Assembly: GCA_964468805.1 (NCBI GenBank)
Contig: CAYXWM010000040.1
Coordinates: forward strand, 1 to 27,701
DNA length: 27,701 nucleotides
Source: CAYXWM01 sp964468805
GTDB lineage: Bacteria > Bacillota > Clostridia > Lachnospirales > WRBF01
Reading direction: 5' to 3'
The stretch's first letter is position 1. Each line of letters opens with the position of its first letter. Position numbers and translations under genes: made by a program. The notes beneath the pieces are model-generated. The model saw only the letters and a program-made list of their open reading frames with translations. It did no database searches and had not been told where the DNA came from. Shown piece after piece: positions 24,568 through 27,701 of the stretch.

Positions 24568-24596
24568 CTTATATCACAATTCCTGTGTTTTGTAAA
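24568..24596 (-). promoter_or_regulatory. Promoter of the trp operon
   Basis: On the minus strand TTTACA (24591-24596), 17 bases, then TATAAG (24568-24573). The start would be near 24561. Confidence 0.6.
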
Positions 24597-24682
24597 GTAC
24601 TTTATCCGGAAATCCGGAAACTGTTTACGGTAAATCCCGATAAAGGTATTATGAAACAATATATGCACTAGCAGTTATTAAA

Positions 24683-24748
24683 TTAACTGTTCTTATTCAA
24701 AAACTTAAAAACTGCCGCTATAATTACCGCCTTTAAATACTTTTTCAT
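24683..24748 (-). CDS. Small peptide gene, 21 residues, basic and hydrophobic
   Basis: ATG 24748 is preceded by AGGGGGC (24754-24760) at suitable spacing and, further up, by a consensus-like promoter. The 21-codon frame begins MKKYLKAVIIAAVFKFLN and ends in TAA at 24683-24685. The peptide has five lysines and no acidic residue, with a hydrophobic core AVIIAAVF, so it could be a membrane-active or amphipathic peptide. It has no Trp codon, so it is not a classical trp leader peptide. I do not recognise a family. A small hairpin AGTTA/TAACT follows the stop. The gene lies ~90 bases before the trp promoter on the same strand and could be cotranscribed with trp. Confidence 0.5.
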   Translation of the reverse strand: MKKYLKAVIIAAVFKFLNKNS

Positions 24749-24779
24749 AATTCGCCCCCTGCTTTAATATTCTTACTAT

Positions 24780-24808
24780 ATATTACCGGACAGCCGTTGT
24801 TATTTCAA
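24780..24808 (-). promoter_or_regulatory. Promoter of the 21-codon gene
   Basis: On the minus strand TTGAAA (24803-24808), 17 bases, then TAATAT (24780-24785). The start would be ~25 bases before ATG 24748. It may also feed the trp operon from upstream. Confidence 0.6.
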
Positions 24809-24954
24809 TTGGTACACATAAACTTTTCACCTGCTGAATTTCTTAATTTTTAAACGAACATGCAAACCGGCTTATGGGAACATCTCTATCAGTAAATACT
24901 TATGATAAAGGGCAAATATAATCGAGGATTGGTATAAACTTAATTAAAAAAGAC

Positions 24955-24983
24955 TTAACACGGTAAATAATTCATGTTATAAT
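24955..24983 (+). promoter_or_regulatory. Promoter of the signal peptidase gene
   Basis: TTAACA (24955-24960), 17 bases, TATAAT (24978-24983). It predicts a start near 24990 and an unusually long leader of about 158 bases. Confidence 0.75.
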
Positions 24984-24989
24984 ATTCAC

Positions 24990-25147
24990 GTTAAATAAAT
25001 ATTATTAGTAAAGCTGAACCTATTTTGGTTTAACAAGGTCTTACCGGGACAAAGTGTTCGTCTTATACAAGACCGGTATCCAATCCATACCTTTTAAATT
25101 AAATCTCATCTTTACTTAAAGTAACGAGACGGCAATGGAGCGTGTGT
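24990..25147 (+). promoter_or_regulatory. Possibly structured 5' leader of lepB
   Basis: The leader contains AACC-TATTTT-GGTT (25017-25030) and a nested fold with GGTCTT (25037-25042) pairing AAGACC (25069-25074) around GGAC/GTTC. No terminator or known riboswitch motif was recognised. Confidence 0.3.
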
Positions 25148-25702
25148 ATGAAAATTTTTCGCAAGGAAAAGAAAATCAACAGTCCTGTAATTAATGAAAT
25201 TATCAGTTGGACAAAAACCTTACTTTTTGCAGTAATTTTTGCTGTTTGCATTAACAACTTTATTGTGGTAAATGCGTCTGTGCCCACCGGTTCAATGGAA
25301 AACACCATTATGACCGATGACAGGATCATGGCTTACAGACTGGCATATACTTTTTCCGAGCCGGAACGTTTTGATGTGGTGGTATTTCATTTTCCGGACG
25401 ATGAAAAAACACTTTTTGTTAAGCGTATTATTGGTATGCCCGGTGAAAAAGTGGAAATCAAAGACGGTAAGGTTTATATCAACGATTCTCAAGAGCCGCT
25501 GGAAGATTCCTTTGTAAAAGAGGAGCCCCGAGGAAGTTTCGGTCCATATTTTGTACCGGAAGATCATTATTTTATGTTGGGCGACAACAGAAATAGCTCC
25601 GTTGACTCTCGTAGTTGGAATAACAAATTTTTGAGCCGAAACAAAATCTTGGGCGAAGTTATTTTTAAATACTTCCCATCTTTCGAAATTCTTCTGAAAT
25701 AA
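25148..25702 (+). CDS. lepB: Signal peptidase I
   Basis: The protein has 184 residues from ATG 25148; GGAG (25137-25140) is seven bases upstream. A GTG at 25142 is in frame but too close to that site. One membrane segment (~21-42: ISWTKTLLFAVIFAVCINNFIVV) is followed by the outer catalytic domain: nucleophile Ser49 in VPTGSMENTI, general base Lys92 in TLFVKRIIGMPGEKVEI, and GDNRNSSVDSRSW. It removes signal peptides from exported proteins at the membrane surface. The single N-terminal anchor and small size are typical of the Gram-positive SipS type. It has its own promoter and a long leader. Confidence 0.93.
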   Translation: MKIFRKEKKINSPVINEIISWTKTLLFAVIFAVCINNFIVVNASVPTGSMENTIMTDDRIMAYRLAYTFSEPERFDVVVFHFPDDEKTLFVKRIIGMPGEKVEIKDGKVYINDSQEPLEDSFVKEEPRGSFGPYFVPEDHYFMLGDNRNSSVDSRSWNNKFLSRNKILGEVIFKYFPSFEILLK

Positions 25703-25746
25703 TTATTAATTAATTATACTATTATCTTTAAGAAAGGAGATTTTAT

Positions 25747-25947
25747 ATGCCGACTGTAACCCAAGACATGGTAATTGCGGATATTATTGCTTTAAATGAA
25801 GGCGTTATTCCTATTCTTATCAACGCCGGCATGCACTGCGTAGGTTGTCCCTCTGCTCAAGGCGAAACTCTCGAAGAGGCTTGTTCTGTCCATAATATGC
25901 AAGTTGATAGGCTTGTTGAGGAAATAAATGCGTTCTTGTCCAAGTAA
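25747..25947 (+). CDS. DUF1858 domain protein, redox-disulfide type
   Basis: The protein has 66 residues and an excellent ribosome binding site (AAGGAGA, 7 bases before ATG). The whole protein is one DUF1858 domain: TVTQDMVIADIIALNEGVIPIL, then the Cys31-Val-Gly-Cys34 pair in MHCVGCPSAQGETLEEAC, and a helical end. Domains of this type occur alone or attached to hybrid-cluster and ScdA-like proteins in anaerobes, and the Cys pair is thought to be redox active. It lies 44 bases after lepB and may be read from the same promoter. Confidence 0.88.
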   Translation: MPTVTQDMVIADIIALNEGVIPILINAGMHCVGCPSAQGETLEEACSVHNMQVDRLVEEINAFLSK

Positions 25948-26021
25948 CCCTAAGCAAGGCTTTTCCCGAAACTTTTCTTTAATTAATGTTACCGGTATTT
26001 TAATATGGGGACAATCTCTCT
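25948..26021. other. Start of a 580-bp gene-free stretch
   Basis: From 25948 to 26530 I see no coding region and no tRNA. The stretch holds, in order, a long hairpin (26022-26095), two promoters, a terminator that could end a small RNA, and a palindrome; each is listed separately. Confidence 0.5.
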
Positions 26022-26095
26022 CGGCAGCCGGTTTGCTCTGAACATATCCTGTTTGTGTAATTTGGATTGAGCAAACCTGTTGCCGTTTACTGTTT
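26022..26095 (+). terminator. Long stem-loop, probable terminator after the DUF1858 gene
   Basis: CGGCAGCCGGTTTGCTC (26022-26038) pairs with GAGCAAACCTGTTGCCG (26069-26085) at 15 of 17 positions, one of the others being a G-U pair. The loop is 30 bases, and TTTACTGTTTTTT follows. The long loop is unusual for a plain terminator. Confidence 0.55.
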
Positions 26096-26225
26096 TTTAC
26101 TATATTTAACAACCCTTAATGAATTTATTTTATAACACATACATCTTTCTTGTTATTTTTCAATAAATACATTCAAGAATATCTTATGTAAATTAAGCAA
26201 CCTGACCCAAGTTTTTATTTTTTCA

Positions 26226-26254
26226 TTGACAAAAACAAGCCCCTATGTTAGAAT
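26226..26254 (+). promoter_or_regulatory. Strong promoter in the gene-free stretch
   Basis: TTGACA (26226-26231), 17 bases, TAGAAT (26249-26254). The expected start is near 26261. No gene start follows before the terminator at 26323-26354. Confidence 0.7.
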
Positions 26255-26260
26255 ACAGTT

Positions 26261-26356
26261 GCAATAATTAATGTTTCATTTATACCCATAATCAACACCC
26301 CCCTTCTCTGTATTACATATTGAAAAATAACAACTCTACGGGGTTGTTATTTTTTA
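26261..26356 (+). ncRNA. Candidate small RNA of about 95 nt
   Basis: A consensus promoter is followed after ~70 bases by an intrinsic terminator, with no start codon linked to a ribosome binding site between them. The body contains a single-stranded-looking CACCCCCCTTCTC (26296-26308), complementary to ribosome binding sites of the GAGGGG/AGGAGG type, as seen in some regulatory RNAs of Firmicutes. Expression is not proven; it could also be an attenuated leader. Confidence 0.4.
26323..26356 (+). terminator. Terminator of the candidate small RNA
   Basis: A 12-bp stem AAAAATAACAAC (26323-26334) with GTTGTTATTTTT (26343-26354) and an 8-base loop TCTACGGG, ending in a T run. Confidence 0.85.
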
Positions 26357-26373
26357 TAACCTTAAAAAAATTG

Positions 26374-26402
26374 TTGACATGAACTGTGTCAGGTGATATT
26401 CT
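26374..26402 (+). promoter_or_regulatory. Promoter of the rpmG-secE-nusG operon
   Basis: TTGACA (26374-26379), 17 bases, TATTCT (26397-26402). An A/G-rich start and a run of eight T (26427-26434) behind a small stem (AGGCTT/GAGTCT, 26412-26427) follow within 30 bases of the start, which could stop or slow early transcription. Confidence 0.65.
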
Positions 26403-26460
26403 TACTTAGATAGGCTTATGGGAGTCTTTTTTTTATGTCATAAGGAATATTTTTGCATAT

Positions 26461-26503
26461 TATAGCAGTTTAACTTCAATATATTGTATATTAAACCGCT
26501 ATA
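26461..26503. other. Imperfect 43-bp palindrome in the rpmG leader
   Basis: TATAGCAGTTTAA (26461-26473) and TTAAACCGCTATA (26491-26503) match as inverted repeats except one position. The centre contains the self-complementary CAATATATTG. No T run follows, so it is not a usual terminator; it may be a leader hairpin or a protein-binding site. Confidence 0.5.
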
Positions 26504-26530
26504 TCGACAATATTTAAAGAGGTGAAAAAA

Positions 26531-26680
26531 TTGAGATCAAAAATTACCCTCGCTTGTACCGAATGCAAGCAACGCAACTACAACACCACCAAAGAAAAGA
26601 AAAACCATCCGGACAGAATGGAAACCAGCAAATATTGCAAATTCTGTAATAAACACACAACTCACAGAGAAACAAAATAA
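26531..26680 (+). CDS. rpmG: 50S ribosomal protein L33
   Basis: The protein has 49 residues, the normal L33 length. The start is TTG 26531, with AGAGGTGA (26517-26524) as ribosome binding site; no ATG fits. The sequence reads MRSKITLACTECKQRNYNTT and later KYCKFCNKHTTHRETK, so both Cys pairs are present (CTEC and CKFC) and this is the zinc-binding C+ form. It heads the usual rpmG-secE-nusG group. Confidence 0.95.
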   Translation: MRSKITLACTECKQRNYNTTKEKKNHPDRMETSKYCKFCNKHTTHRETK

Positions 26681-26731
26681 TTGTAACACTTAGCTTTTCG
26701 CTTTGTTGTTGCCTTTTAAGGAAGTGAACAA

Positions 26732-26968
26732 GTGAAGGAAAACCAAAACAAATCGGATTCTTCCAAGAAAAGCAAACGCTCTCTGAAATCACTTCTAAAA
26801 GATTTTAGGGGCGAATACAGAAAGATTATTTGGCCTTCCAAAAAGGATTTGACAAGTAAGACCGTCACGGTAATTGTTACTTCAATTATTGTGGGTATAG
26901 TTATTATGGGCTTTGATGCTTTTTTTGCATACGGGCTTGCATTCTTTACCCAAATTTTCGGAAATTAA
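26732..26968 (+). CDS. secE: Preprotein translocase subunit SecE
   Basis: The protein has 78 residues from GTG 26732, with AAGGAAG upstream. It is the short Gram-positive form with one membrane segment: a basic N-terminus, then FRGEYRKIIWPSKKDLTSKTVTVIV, where the amphipathic helix with WPSKK is the family signature, followed by the membrane span SIIVGIVIMGFDAFFAYGLAFF. It clamps SecY in the protein-export channel. It lies between rpmG and nusG, the standard order. Confidence 0.95.
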   Translation: MKENQNKSDSSKKSKRSLKSLLKDFRGEYRKIIWPSKKDLTSKTVTVIVTSIIVGIVIMGFDAFFAYGLAFFTQIFGN

Positions 26969-27037
26969 GCCATTATAAAGGTATGACTTCCGGTTATTTT
27001 GAGGGAAGCATATTTTTGTAATATTGAGGTTGATTTT

Positions 27038-27556
27038 ATGTCTGAAGAAGCCAAGTGGTATGTTGTTCATACCTATTCGGGTTATGAAAACAAGGTTAAG
27101 GCAAATATCGAAAAAATTATCGAAAACCGCGGTATGCAAGACCAGATTTACGAAGTGGCCGTGCCTATCCAAGACCATCTTGAGGTTAAGAACGGTCAAA
27201 AGAAAACCGTGTCTCGCAAGGTTTTTCCCGGTTATGTTTTGCTTAACATGATTATGAACGACGACACATGGTATGTGGTTCGAAATACTCGCGGTGTGAC
27301 AAGCTTTGTCGGCCCCGGCTCCAAACCCGTTGCCCTGACCGATGATGAAGTTGCCGCCATGGGTATAGAAGTAAACCGTGAAATTATCGATATTAATATC
27401 GATGAAACGGTCCGCATTTCCTCCGGTCCTTTCGAAGGTTCCGTTGGTACTGTAAAAGAAATAAACAATAACAAACGCATCGTCATTGTGCGTTTGAGCG
27501 TTTTCGGACGCGAAACACCCGTAGAGGTGGATTTTGACAATATCACCCGAATTTGA
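27038..27556 (+). CDS. nusG: Transcription termination/antitermination factor NusG
   Basis: The protein has 172 residues from ATG 27038 (GAGGTTGAT upstream); a TTG at 26999 is in frame but has no family sequence after it. The NGN domain starts KWYVVHTYSGYENKVKANIEK and includes VSRKVFPGYVLLNMIMNDDTWYVVRNTRGVTSFVG, which binds RNA polymerase. The C-terminal KOW domain (GPFEGSVGTVKEINNNKRIVIV, VFGRETPVEVDFDNI) contacts ribosomal protein S10 or Rho. It precedes rplK in the usual order. Confidence 0.96.
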   Translation: MSEEAKWYVVHTYSGYENKVKANIEKIIENRGMQDQIYEVAVPIQDHLEVKNGQKKTVSRKVFPGYVLLNMIMNDDTWYVVRNTRGVTSFVGPGSKPVALTDDEVAAMGIEVNREIIDINIDETVRISSGPFEGSVGTVKEINNNKRIVIVRLSVFGRETPVEVDFDNITRI

Positions 27557-27562
27557 TTTAAC

Positions 27563-27655
27563 GTGGGAGGGTGCCATAAATATCTGCTTGCAGATATAGT
27601 ACTGATCCTTTTTAGAACACAGATTATGCTTGTGTCTTAGGGTTAGTATAACCAC
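27563..27655 (+). promoter_or_regulatory. L1-binding leader of the rplK operon (23S rRNA mimic)
   Basis: GTGGGAGGGT (27563-27572) and ACCAC (27651-27655) close a junction that holds a perfect 8-bp hairpin ATATCTGC-TT-GCAGATAT (27580-27597) and a longer arm in which ACTGATCC (27601-27608) pairs with GGGTTAGT (27640-27647) through two G-U pairs, topped by ACACA/TGTGT. The 23S rRNA site of protein L1 has the same GUGGGAGG ... UACCAC frame. L1 is known to repress its own L11-L1 mRNA in other bacteria, so this is most likely the autogenous site. Confidence 0.75.
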
Positions 27656-27673
27656 ATTTTAGGAGGTGCCGTT

Positions 27674-27701
27674 ATGGCAAAAAAAGTTTCAGGTTACGTA
27701 A
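27674..27701 (+). CDS. rplK: 50S ribosomal protein L11, first codons
   Basis: ATG 27674 follows AGGAGGTG (27661-27668). The visible codons read MAKKVSGYV, typical of the L11 N-terminus, and the gene order nusG-rplK supports it. The rest is beyond the window. Confidence 0.9.

Noticed and set aside
24683..24748. Classical trp attenuator leader peptide
   Set aside because: The 21-codon frame has no tryptophan codons, and trp control is explained by the T-box downstream.
25948..26530. tRNA gene or riboswitch in the gene-free stretch
   Set aside because: No cloverleaf, T-arm GGTTCGAAT or known aptamer core could be found; only hairpins, promoters and a terminator.
26882..27655. 257-codon open frame on the - strand
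   Set aside because: It is antisense to secE and nusG and through the L1 leader, with no family features; a shadow of conserved genes.
1..27701. CRISPR array, insertion sequence or phage genes
   Set aside because: No regularly spaced repeats, transposase, integrase or terminal inverted repeats around a gene were seen.

Overview
The window looks like a chromosomal segment of a low-GC Gram-positive bacterium of the class Clostridia (Bacillota). The evidence is the AT-rich intergenic DNA, strong AGGAGG-type ribosome binding sites with some GTG/TTG starts, a tryptophan T-box, a Gram-positive LexA, a class I signal peptidase with one N-terminal membrane segment, and the rpmG-secE-nusG-rplK order. 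No phage, transposase, CRISPR array, rRNA or tRNA gene was found. Intergenic spaces carry many readable promoters (TTGACA-N17-TATAAT type) and hairpin terminators.

Left part (1-6590, + strand): the 3' end of a sugar-binding ABC protein gene closes with a strong terminator. A sugar-sensing and pentose-use operon follows: a membrane-anchored periplasmic-binding-like protein, a NarL/DesK-type histidine kinase, a LuxR-type response regulator, an extracellular family 1 solute-binding protein without a lipobox, and xylulokinase. Gene overlaps couple the binding protein to the kinase and the kinase to the regulator, which suggests a three-component sugar sensor.

Middle part (6700-17760): a YyaL/DUF255 thioredoxin-like gene is broken by exactly 20 extra bases beside its CHWC active-site codons; this is the most striking anomaly in the window. 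On the minus strand follow lexA, a LUD-domain gene, a malic enzyme gene, and a two-gene unit with a zinc-ribbon/VWA/YARHG membrane protein and an N-acetylmuramoyl-L-alanine amidase lipoprotein. A large poly-HAMP chemoreceptor reads the other way.

The trp operon (17819-24600, - strand) is complete, trpE-G-D-C-F-B-A, with overlapping or abutting genes. It is preceded by a T-box with a UGG specifier, a promoter, and a perfect 9-bp inverted repeat at the expected transcript start. Upstream of that promoter lies a probable 21-codon gene with its own promoter and ribosome binding site.

Right part (24950-27701, + strand): lepB, a DUF1858 redox-disulfide protein, a 580-bp gene-free stretch with two good promoters and a possible small RNA of about 95 nt, then rpmG (TTG start), secE, nusG, a leader that resembles the L1-binding region of 23S rRNA, and the first codons of rplK.

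The best candidates for something new are: the 20-bp interruption of yyaL; a structured element of about 48 bp shared by two unrelated gene leaders (539-586 and 14928-14976); the 21-aa peptide gene upstream of trp; and the possible small RNA at 26261-26356.
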